Source of the DNA: Porphyromonadaceae bacterium UBA4277
GTDB lineage: Bacteria > Bacteroidota > Bacteroidia > Bacteroidales > Muribaculaceae
Assembly (NCBI GenBank): GCA_002395965.1
Contig: DGVT01000021.1
Location: 1 to 12,639, forward strand
Direction: 5' to 3'
Length of the DNA stretch: 12,639 nucleotides
This document shows positions 6,199 to 12,220 of the stretch, in pieces (the first letter of the stretch is position 1; the number at the start of each line of letters is the position of its first letter). A program made the position numbers and the translations under genes. The notes beneath the pieces were generated by a model, which worked only from the letters and a program-made list of their open reading frames with translations, made no database searches and was not told the origin of the DNA.

Positions 6199-9177
6199 TT
6201 AGAGTTTTACGCGCACCGACAGGCCGTAGTAGAACGGCGGTATGTAGCCGGCATTATAGATGGTGGTGCGCAGTCCCGTCTGCCGGTTCTTGATGCGTGC
6301 CATTGAGTTCCAGAAGTTGTTGGCAAGAAACGATATGCTCACATGGTTGCCAATCTCCTTGGTGATGTTGATGTTGCCGCTGATGTAGGCTGAGATGCGG
6401 TCGGGGTTGAGGGTGTAGTTGTAATTAGTCTTTACCACGAGTTGTGCCAGGTCGTTGTAGAGTGCAGGGTCGTTATCGCGTGCCCATGTGAAGCGCTCGG
6501 CAAAGGGTATCATCACGTCGGGGTTGTCGCGAGTGGTGTAGTAGTCGGGCCATAGTGCCACATAGCAGTCACGCTCGGTGCCGGTGTATGGCTTGCCGAA
6601 GTAGGAGGCGGCATTCTCCAGCACATAGCCTCTTGTCATTCCACCTGCACCTTCGCTCAGTGCGCGGCGGCTATTGTAAAGTGTGCTTTCCAGTCGCAAG
6701 CTGATGATGAGCCTGATGGCAGGGATGTGTGTTACGACGGTGATGTTGCCGTTCACCACGTTTGAAGTGCTGCCGTTAGGCACCGTTGCCACTGCCGTGC
6801 CGCCACCCACCGCCGTGCCGTGGTAGTGCCCCACATACTGGTAGGGCGTGATGCCGTCGCTCATATATTGTGCTCCGGTGGGCATGGCGGCTATCATGGT
6901 GTGTTCCACACCGTGGTAGTGGTAATAGGAGCCGTCGAGCCTTACCGATGTGTGCAGTGGCTTGATTTGCCTGAAGTCGATACTCCAGTCGATACCCGAT
7001 CGTGAAATGGGCGAGCCGTTGACGTGAGTGGTGACGGTGTTGAACGTGTTGCGCGTGGTGTAGTCAAGGCTCACGGGAGCAATCAGCCCTTGCCGGTCGC
7101 TCACGGTCACAATGCCGGTGTTGCGGTCGATGCTATAGATGCGCCGTGCCGACTCGATGGGGAAATCGCCTTCGAGTGCCGCCTGCGACGTGAAGTTGTA
7201 GCTGAACGGGTTGTAGAGGTTGGTGGTGAGATATGGCCGATAGACCTTTGAGAAAAAGGCGACTACCGAGAAGTCGGCTATGCGTGTCGAAGCCTCAATG
7301 CCTAATTCCAGCTGCTGTGAATATTGCCACTTGAGGTTGGGGTTGTAGGCGGGTTTGAATGGCGTTACGCTGTAGGCATAGAATGCCTTGCCGTCGGCAG
7401 TGGATGCTGGGACGAATGCGAGCCTGTCGGCATAGGCCGGGGCAGGGTAGAGCACCTCAAACGAAGGCAGCTTCACGCTTTTTCCCCATCCGCCGTAAAT
7501 GCTCAGTCGGTCCACCCACAGGTGGTCGTTGCCGCTCCAAGCGGTCCACTTGAGGTTAAACCTGGGTGACAATGTGGCGACAGTGCCATATAGCGACCCG
7601 CCTATGCTGGTGATGTCGTCGCGCAGTCCGGCCATGAGTTGCAGCTCGCCGCCGCGGTCTGAGGTGGTGACCGTCAGTCGGTCTTCGGCAAAGAGTGCGA
7701 TGTTGTGCATCCAGGGTAATTGGTCGTAACGATATTCGCGCCATGTGGGGGCATAGCGCATGTCGTCGTAGTAGGTGCCGCGGCCACGATTGCCGGTTGC
7801 GGTCCACTCGGCACCGGCCAGCACCCGGTTGTTAAGCCGGTCGTTGCGGTGATTCCATCGGGCTTTTGCCTTTAGGGCAAGGCTTATGGGCTTGTTGTCG
7901 TTGTAGCTTTTCACATACCAGTATCCGGTAGGCCCCAGTGTGATGGGTGCCGTGGGGTCGCTGTCGTAGTCGGTAGTGATGAAATAGCCGCCTGTGGTGG
8001 CGTGTATCTGTGCTTGCGAGCTGCTGCTGTTGGCGTTGGTCTGGCTTGTGCGCAGCTTGTCGGCAAATGAGAAATCGGCGTGAAGCGACAGGTTCGACAG
8101 CCATCGTGCCCCCGGGTTCCAGTCGGCTTGTATGGCCGCGCGCAGCTGTGCATCGCGTCGTCGTGCAAATGTGTTTACAAACATGTCGGGGTCGGCCTTG
8201 CTGTTCATGCCGCCTGCGTTGCCGCTAAGGTTGAAGTTCAGTATGAGTGGCTGTGATGCCAATGAGGTGGCGGTGCGATAACTCAGTGTGAGATTGTTGC
8301 GCTGATAGGCGGTGTGTGGTGAGGCTACGCTGGTGTAGCTCCTTGTGTGCTCGAGTGAGACGTTGAGCGTGCCGTGGGCCATGTCGAAGCCTTTGCTTGC
8401 TGCAATCAGCTTCGTGTAGGGGTTGGTCGAGAACGTGAATTCCCATGGCGTGTGCCCGTGCTTGGTGTTCACCTTGACGATGCCGTTGCTCAGGTCGCCG
8501 TATTCCACCGAGGGGATGCCGGGCACCACCTCGATGCTTGCCACGTTGGCAGTGCCGATGGTGCGCGTGCTGGCGCCGGTGGTCTCGCCCATCTCGGCAT
8601 TGTTTTGCAGTCGTTGCCCATCCACTTCTATTGCCGTGCCGAAGGCTGCGTTGCCTTTCTCGCTGTCGCCGGCGCGCAGGGCGATGCGGCCGTCGGTGGT
8701 GAGCGTGCTGTTCACTGTCTTGCCACCGGGCAGGAGGGTGGTGATGTCGCCAATGTTTATGATTTGCTGGTTGTCGAGGGCTTGACGATCTACAATGTAG
8801 CTTGTGGTAGCATTCTCGGTCTTGCGTTGTGCGGTAACTACCACCTGGTCAAGTAGCAGGTTGGCGGCTCGGAGGGTGATGTGCAGCGGTTCGCCGAGGT
8901 CGCTCACATTGATGCTGGCTTCGTAGGTCTCATAACCCACACAGCTCACCTTGATGACGGTTTTGCCGCCGTGTGGCATGCGCAGTGCAAAGTTACCCTT
9001 CTCGTCGGTCATGCCCCATTGCTGCCCGTTGCCGATGTCGATTGTGGCAAATTCCACCGGGGTTTTCGCATCGGTCTCGGTGACAATTCCCTTGAGTGTC
9101 ACAGGGTGCGACTGTGCCGCGGCACACAGCACAGTCACAAGTGCAGCAATGCACATTATTATATATTTATGTTTCAT
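6199..9177 (-). CDS. TonB-dependent outer-membrane receptor with N-terminal regulatory-like domain
   Basis: 992 residues, second gene of the operon. Signal peptide 1-21 (MKHKYIIMCIAALVTVLCAA, then A). Residues about 27-102 form a carboxypeptidase-regulatory-like domain (GIVTETDAKTPVEFATIDIG, MTDEKGNFALRMP, VSCVGYETYEASINV). A TonB-box-like stretch, LDQVVVTAQRK, is at 109-119. The plug spans about 120-240 and ends in the typical ASIEVVPGIPSVEYGDLSNG, then VKVNTKHG. The remainder is a large barrel. This protein class imports substrates across the outer membrane using TonB-ExbBD energy. No SusD gene is adjacent; the partners are instead the DUF4876-like lipoprotein and a second barrel. The substrate cannot be read from the sequence: siderophore, metal complex, peptide and glycan all remain possible. 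The C-terminus is VRVKL rather than the usual aromatic residue, a small oddity. The start ATG at 9177 lies 21 bp after the upstream gene. Confidence 0.95.
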   Translation of the reverse strand: MKHKYIIMCIAALVTVLCAAAQSHPVTLKGIVTETDAKTPVEFATIDIGNGQQWGMTDEKGNFALRMPHGGKTVIKVSCVGYETYEASINVSDLGEPLHITLRAANLLLDQVVVTAQRKTENATTSYIVDRQALDNQQIINIGDITTLLPGGKTVNSTLTTDGRIALRAGDSEKGNAAFGTAIEVDGQRLQNNAEMGETTGASTRTIGTANVASIEVVPGIPSVEYGDLSNGIVKVNTKHGHTPWEFTFSTNPYTKLIAASKGFDMAHGTLNVSLEHTRSYTSVASPHTAYQRNNLTLSYRTATSLASQPLILNFNLSGNAGGMNSKADPDMFVNTFARRRDAQLRAAIQADWNPGARWLSNLSLHADFSFADKLRTSQTNANSSSSQAQIHATTGGYFITTDYDSDPTAPITLGPTGYWYVKSYNDNKPISLALKAKARWNHRNDRLNNRVLAGAEWTATGNRGRGTYYDDMRYAPTWREYRYDQLPWMHNIALFAEDRLTVTTSDRGGELQLMAGLRDDITSIGGSLYGTVATLSPRFNLKWTAWSGNDHLWVDRLSIYGGWGKSVKLPSFEVLYPAPAYADRLAFVPASTADGKAFYAYSVTPFKPAYNPNLKWQYSQQLELGIEASTRIADFSVVAFFSKVYRPYLTTNLYNPFSYNFTSQAALEGDFPIESARRIYSIDRNTGIVTVSDRQGLIAPVSLDYTTRNTFNTVTTHVNGSPISRSGIDWSIDFRQIKPLHTSVRLDGSYYHYHGVEHTMIAAMPTGAQYMSDGITPYQYVGHYHGTAVGGGTAVATVPNGSTSNVVNGNITVVTHIPAIRLIISLRLESTLYNSRRALSEGAGGMTRGYVLENAASYFGKPYTGTERDCYVALWPDYYTTRDNPDVMIPFAERFTWARDNDPALYNDLAQLVVKTNYNYTLNPDRISAYISGNINITKEIGNHVSISFLANNFWNSMARIKNRQTGLRTTIYNAGYIPPFYYGLSVRVKL

Positions 9178-9198
9178 TCAGGATGTAGTGCGAGTGAA

Positions 9199-10092
9199 TT
9201 ATTCTTCGACGAGTGGCTTGGTCCATGGCTTGCGCATGAGTCGCGGGCTGGCAAAGATGTCGATGATGCCTATCTCGTCGTGCTCGGCATAGCTGTAGGG
9301 AATATCGAGGGCAACAATCCAGTGTATCTGGTAGTTGCGGTTGAAGGTGAACTCGCTGTCGATGTCGTCGAGTGCGGCTTCGGTCCATGTGATGGGCAGT
9401 TCCATTCCCACAAGGCTGTAGTCGCTCAGGTCGCGCGTGACGAAATACATGTGCCGGCCACCGGTGTCGCCACCCTCATGCTTTGACGAGATGCCAAAGT
9501 AGTAGGTGTGTGTCTTGTCGAAGTAGGCGTATGTCTCCGGCCCGCCGGTGTATTGCATGGCGGTGAGCGGCGTGGTGTCGTCGAGCACCATGGCTATGGT
9601 GCCCTGGTCGGAGTAATGCAGCTTGAAGTTGGCGTCATACTTCAGGCTCTTGCGGTGGGGCATAGAGTCGATGTGGCAGTAGATGTACTTGCCGTAGTCG
9701 GGGGTTCCCGGTGCCGGTAGCACGGCATGATATGGTATCGACACTGTGGTGGCAATCATGATGCCCACTTCGTTGGCCTCGCCGTTGGGACTTGCTACAA
9801 GGTACCAGTCGCCTGCCCACTGCTCGTAGCGGCTCATCTCGCCATAAGTCATCTCCACGATGCTGTCGGTGGCTATGGTGCGGGCAATGGTGCCGTCGGT
9901 CTTTACCACGTTGATGACATAGCCATCGTTGCCTGCGGTTTTCACATAGTCAAAGCGTTTCACTAAGGTGTCGGGGTAGATTTCCTGTGTTCCGTTTTTT
10001 AACGTGATGGCTGTGCGGTAAACGCCAGTTCCGGCGGCTGCTATGGTGCTGGTTACCAGTGAAATTGTTAGGTATAGTAAAATTTTTTTCAT
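9199..10092 (-). CDS. Secreted protein of unknown function, first gene of the receptor operon
   Basis: 297 residues; no family recognised with confidence. Signal peptide about 1-20 (MKKILLYLTISLVTSTIAAA). Residues 27-84 show the paired strand pattern common at the N-terminus of Bacteroidales secreted proteins (ITLKNGTQEIYPDTLVKRFD, then MTYGE after a second similar half). From about residue 90 a beta-rich domain begins with WAGDWYLVASPNGEANEVGI; the GDWYLV segment recalls the GxW motif that opens calycin/lipocalin barrels, but this is only a suggestion. The middle is rich in Tyr and His, with several His-containing spots (IPYHAVL, YCHIDSMPHRK, SSKHEGGDTGGRHMYF) that could bind a metal or ligand; not proven. 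It is 21 bp upstream of the receptor gene and directly downstream of a strong promoter match, so it leads the operon and is probably a periplasmic or surface partner of the receptor. Confidence 0.8.
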   Translation of the reverse strand: MKKILLYLTISLVTSTIAAAGTGVYRTAITLKNGTQEIYPDTLVKRFDYVKTAGNDGYVINVVKTDGTIARTIATDSIVEMTYGEMSRYEQWAGDWYLVASPNGEANEVGIMIATTVSIPYHAVLPAPGTPDYGKYIYCHIDSMPHRKSLKYDANFKLHYSDQGTIAMVLDDTTPLTAMQYTGGPETYAYFDKTHTYYFGISSKHEGGDTGGRHMYFVTRDLSDYSLVGMELPITWTEAALDDIDSEFTFNRNYQIHWIVALDIPYSYAEHDEIGIIDIFASPRLMRKPWTKPLVEE

Positions 10093-10116
10093 ATTTCAGG
10101 ATTTCTTTTCAGCTTG

Positions 10117-10148
10117 CAAAATTAGGCATAAAAATAAGCCTCTAAAAT
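10117..10148 (-). promoter_or_regulatory. Predicted Bacteroidetes-type promoter of the five-gene operon
   Basis: On the minus strand, TAATTTTG (10124 down to 10117) matches the Bacteroidetes -7 consensus TAnnTTTG exactly. About 19-20 bp upstream lies TTTT/ATTT in place of the -33 TTTG, a weak match that sits inside the porQ terminator stem. Transcription would start near 10110, leaving a short leader of about 20 nt before the ATG at 10092. The leader shows no strong Shine-Dalgarno, as is usual in this phylum. Confidence 0.65.
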
Positions 10149-10173
10149 CCCCACATTTAGGGATTTTAGAGGC
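10125..10173 (-). terminator. Intrinsic terminator of porQ
   Basis: A perfect 14-bp stem (GCCTCTAAAATCCC at 10138-10151 against GGGATTTTAGAGGC at 10160-10173) has an 8-nt loop. On the minus strand it is followed by the T-rich run TTATTTTTATG (10137 down to 10127). It begins 34 bp past the porQ stop. The plus-strand flank is less T-rich, so minus-strand use is favoured. Confidence 0.85.
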
Positions 10174-10207
10174 ATTTCCTCACAAAATTATTGTATATCT
10201 CGCAGTG

Positions 10208-11233
10208 TTAACGCATGAGCTCCTTGAGATTGGTGGTGACGTTGAGCATGAATGTGGTGGCTCCGTTGTGTGGTTGAGCCAGTGCCACGCCGAAGCCGAA
10301 TGCCTTCACCTTGATGCCCGCGCCGGCCGAGAACCCCGACAGCAAGCTGCGCTGGTAGGACGACATGTCGGTGCGCGTCTTGTAGTTGTAGCCTAAGGCA
10401 ATATAAGTGTTGTTGTTTGGCAGGAACTCAAGACCGAAGACCATGTGCCTGAGCAGGTTGCGGCCGAAGCCGTCGCGCTTCACAAGTTCCGACTCGCTGT
10501 TGCTCTTGTCGGCCGGCTCATAGTAGTTCAAGTACCACTTGGTGAGGTGGTGCAGGGTGAGCGACGCGCGGAACGGCGACCGTCCTATCTGCTTGGTGAC
10601 GCCAAGCTGTACGTCAACCGGCAGCTTGTCGCGGTGCTCGCCGAACTTCTTCACCTGTCCGCCCAGGTTGGTTACCACCAGCGATGCCGAGAACTCATAG
10701 CCCGGGTCGTAGTAGTTCACGCCCAGGTCCACGCCCAAGGCTCCACCGGTGTAGTCGGCATATTTTGAGTGGATATACTTAGCCGTAATGCCGCCGCGAA
10801 AAAAGTCGTTGATGTCGCGGCTGTAGGTGAAATTGACGGCAATGTCCGAGGCATTGAACGAACCGGTCTTGGCTCCGGCAATGTCATAGCCTTCCATTGA
10901 CCCGTAGCCAAAGTACTGAATACCGGCTCCCCAGGCCGAGTGCTCGCCTATGCCCTGGCCGTAGCGCAAACCGGCAAAGTTGCTGCCGCCTATGTAGCGC
11001 ATGTAGTTCAGACCAAATTGCTTGTTGGTTTCAGGGCCGAGCAGTGCGGGGTTTTGGGCGGCAAGGTTGATGTCGTTGTCGATGAGCGACACGTTATAGC
11101 CTCCTAAGGCATAGACGTGGCTTGACGGCGTGACGTTCAGGAAGTTATAGGCCGTGCTGCCGTCTTGAGCATGCACTGCCGAGGCCAGTGGTGCAATGAT
11201 GATGAGATATAATAGCTTATAAGTAAATTTCAT
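10208..11233 (-). CDS. porQ: Type IX secretion system protein PorQ
   Basis: 341 residues, about the usual length for PorQ. It is an outer-membrane beta-barrel of the PorV/FadL-like kind. In Porphyromonas, PorQ works with PorV, PorU and PorZ in the attachment complex that cleaves the C-terminal domain of T9SS cargo and anchors it to A-LPS, with PorQ holding PorZ at the surface. Signal peptide about 1-22 (ends VHAQ). The mature N-terminus DGSTAYNFLNVTPSSHVYAL, then GGYNVSLIDNDINLAAQNPALL, is the strongest family mark; repeated amphipathic strands follow. The C-terminus is LKELMR, with no terminal aromatic. It is monocistronic here: its own terminator follows, and it is divergent from the TonB-domain gene. 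In many relatives porQ neighbours cmk or ispH, which are absent here. The identity comes from pattern recognition and is fairly secure. Confidence 0.9.
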   Translation of the reverse strand: MKFTYKLLYLIIIAPLASAVHAQDGSTAYNFLNVTPSSHVYALGGYNVSLIDNDINLAAQNPALLGPETNKQFGLNYMRYIGGSNFAGLRYGQGIGEHSAWGAGIQYFGYGSMEGYDIAGAKTGSFNASDIAVNFTYSRDINDFFRGGITAKYIHSKYADYTGGALGVDLGVNYYDPGYEFSASLVVTNLGGQVKKFGEHRDKLPVDVQLGVTKQIGRSPFRASLTLHHLTKWYLNYYEPADKSNSESELVKRDGFGRNLLRHMVFGLEFLPNNNTYIALGYNYKTRTDMSSYQRSLLSGFSAGAGIKVKAFGFGVALAQPHNGATTFMLNVTTNLKELMR

Positions 11234-11364
11234 GTGACAAATTTTGAGAGAAATATGCGTTTTGTCATTGCTAATAACGCGCGAAGGGGCTGTTATAGTA
11301 TAAAAGCCGGCGATTTTTTTAAGGCTTATTTGGTAAAAAATGATGAAACAATATTAATCATTTG

Positions 11365-11372
11365 CAAAAGTA
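11365..11372 (-). promoter_or_regulatory. Candidate -7 element for porQ
   Basis: On the minus strand, TACTTTTG (11372 down to 11365) matches TAnnTTTG exactly. No good -33 TTTG lies 19-21 bp further up. Use of this site would give a leader of roughly 125 nt before the porQ ATG. It is the only exact -7 match I found between the two divergent genes in this orientation. Confidence 0.45.
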
Positions 11373-11384
11373 AACGCTGATTTA

Positions 11385-11414
11385 TTGACATTTGCCGTTT
11401 CTGCTATATATTTG
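11385..11414 (+). promoter_or_regulatory. Predicted promoter of the TonB-domain gene
   Basis: The -7 element TATATTTG (11407-11414) matches TAnnTTTG exactly. A TTG (11385-11387) in the -33 position is spaced 19 bp away, within the Bacteroidetes norm. Transcription would start near 11420, about 15 nt before the ATG at 11435. It overlaps the divergent porQ control region. Confidence 0.65.
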
Positions 11415-11434
11415 CAGCAAATAGTCGAAAAACG

Positions 11435-11893
11435 ATGACAAACGTTATGTTCACACCACGTCTTTACTTAACGGTTATAGCAATCCTTATTACAGTGCTT
11501 TGTTCTTCTGCTCAAGTGCGCCATGTGACCACCGTCACCCCGCGAATGGCAGGGCAGGCATCGAGTGGCGTGGAGGTGTATGAATTTGACTATGTGGATG
11601 TGCAGCCGCAGTTTCCCGGCGGTGAGCATGGTCTTGTAAACTTCATCAACAAGACTCGCGTATATCCCTATCATGCTTATAAAAACCGCATTCAAGGCCG
11701 TGTGCTGTGCAGCTTCATCGTGGGCGCCGACGGCAAGGTGAGCCGTGTGCGGGTGATACGCGGTGCAGCCGACGAGGCCATCAACCGCGAGGCTATGCGT
11801 GTCATAGGCGAGATGCCCCGCTGGACGCCCGGGCGCGTGGGCGGCGCGGCAGTGCCGGTGCGCGTGGTGCTACCCATCGCCTTCCGCCTGTAG
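11435..11893 (+). CDS. Small exported protein with a TonB C-terminal domain
   Basis: 152 residues. An N-terminal hydrophobic segment (about 9-26, LYLTVIAILITVLCSSAQ) could be a cleavable signal peptide or an inner-membrane anchor; Ala-Gln at 26-27 favours cleavage. The rest is essentially one TonB C-terminal domain, about residues 56-152: VQPQFPGGEHGLVNFINKT, NRIQGRVLCSFIVGADGKVS, INREAMRVIGEMPRWTPGRV, and the final PVRVVLPIAFRL. TonB C-terminal domains contact TonB boxes of outer-membrane receptors. Classical TonB has a long Pro-rich linker to cross the periplasm; this protein has almost none, so it may be an accessory or regulatory form rather than a normal energy transducer. No exbB or exbD is nearby. 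A second in-frame ATG at 11447 is possible, but the ATG at 11435 is kept because the promoter places it first. Confidence 0.88.
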   Translation: MTNVMFTPRLYLTVIAILITVLCSSAQVRHVTTVTPRMAGQASSGVEVYEFDYVDVQPQFPGGEHGLVNFINKTRVYPYHAYKNRIQGRVLCSFIVGADGKVSRVRVIRGAADEAINREAMRVIGEMPRWTPGRVGGAAVPVRVVLPIAFRL

Positions 11894-11904
11894 TCTCGGC
11901 TTTT

Positions 11905-11920
11905 CAGCCACAAGTGGCTG
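11905..11920 (+). terminator. Possible weak terminator after the TonB-domain gene
   Basis: CAGCCAC and GTGGCTG form a perfect 7-bp inverted repeat with a 2-nt spacer, 12 bp past the stop codon. It is followed by GCGC and then a short, broken T stretch (TTTCTT), so it is a doubtful but well-placed terminator. Confidence 0.4.
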
Positions 11921-11925
11921 GCGCT

Positions 11926-11946
11926 TTCTTAATTATAAATTAAGAA
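11926..11946. repeat. AT-rich perfect inverted repeat
   Basis: TTCTTAATT and AATTAAGAA form a 9-bp perfect stem around ATA. It lies between two direct copies of GCTGGCGC (11917-11924 and 11951-11958). It has no coding role and could be a remnant of an intergenic repeat or help stop transcription. Confidence 0.55.
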
Positions 11947-12020
11947 TTGTGCTGGCGCGCGACTCATCATGGCCGATAGCGCTGCGATGCGTTTCCCGGT
12001 TCTTTATATCGGCTCTTTCT

Positions 12021-12044
12021 GTCCTACGCCTATCGACGTAGGAC
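12021..12044. repeat. Inverted repeat, 8-bp stem
   Basis: GTCCTACG (12021-12028) pairs perfectly with CGTAGGAC (12037-12044) across an 8-nt loop. First of a run of hairpins in the gene-free stretch. Confidence 0.6.
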
Positions 12045-12063
12045 TCCCCACGCTGCCACCTGT

Positions 12064-12099
12064 CCCCACTTAGGGAGCTGGTGCTCCCTTAAAGTGGGG
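12064..12099. repeat. Long hairpin, 15-bp stem
   Basis: CCCCACTT (12064-12071) pairs with AAGTGGGG (12092-12099), and the adjacent AGGGAGC (12072-12078) pairs with GCTCCCT (12083-12089). The loop is TGGT, with a 2-nt bulge on the 3' arm. It is the strongest structure in the gene-free stretch. No T-run follows it on either strand, so it does not look like a terminator. Confidence 0.7.
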
Positions 12100-12111
12100 T
12101 TAAAGATGTCA

Positions 12112-12128
12112 TTTCGTCTTCGACGAAA
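12112..12128. repeat. Short hairpin, 7-bp stem
   Basis: TTTCGTC and GACGAAA pair perfectly around a TTC loop (12119-12121). A few As follow on the plus strand. Confidence 0.5.
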
Positions 12129-12182
12129 AATATGTCCGAAGGGTCTGAAGGCACAGCATTGTTTCCCGTGAGGGTTGTCGGG

Positions 12183-12214
12183 GTGCCGTGCCGGCACGGG
12201 GATTGCAAATCCCC
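12183..12214. repeat. Two abutting perfect hairpins beside the IS end
   Basis: GTGCCG/CGGCAC (12183-12188 and 12192-12197, 3-nt loop) is followed without a gap by GGGGATT/AATCCCC (12198-12204 and 12208-12214, loop GCA). They lie immediately outside the likely end of the insertion sequence. Confidence 0.6.
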
Positions 12215-12220
12215 CGTTAA

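Larger units (their letters stand above)
2030..10092 (-). other. Predicted five-gene operon encoding an exported uptake or surface system
   Basis: Five consecutive minus-strand genes are separated by 21, 24, 10 and 46 bp. A promoter match precedes the first gene, and no TAnnTTTG match or terminator was found in the gaps. Every product has a Sec or lipoprotein signal. The order is secreted protein, TonB-dependent receptor, DUF4876-like lipoprotein, DUF6850-like barrel, and OB-fold-like protein with a sorting-like tail. Operon status is inferred from spacing and strand. Confidence 0.8.
11234..11434. other. Divergent control region between porQ and the TonB-domain gene
   Basis: This 201-bp AT-rich gap has no coding potential. 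It holds the two promoter candidates described separately, with -7 elements only about 35 bp apart on opposite strands. A T7 run at 11314-11320 has only a weak 5-bp stem around it (AAGCC/GGCTT). No clear operator palindrome was seen. Confidence 0.6.

Noticed and set aside
8374..8856. Plus-strand open frame of 160 codons opposite the receptor gene
   Set aside because: It covers the receptor plug region, which is clearly coding on the other strand; no domain is visible.
4936..9177. SusC/SusD starch-type glycan utilisation locus
   Set aside because: The receptor has the general architecture, but the lipoprotein shows none of the SusD helical features, and no glycoside hydrolase or sensor is in the window.
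11304..11327. AAGCC/GGCTT stem with a T-run in the porQ leader as an attenuator or riboswitch
   Set aside because: A 5-bp stem with a 14-nt loop is too weak, and no known riboswitch core is seen.
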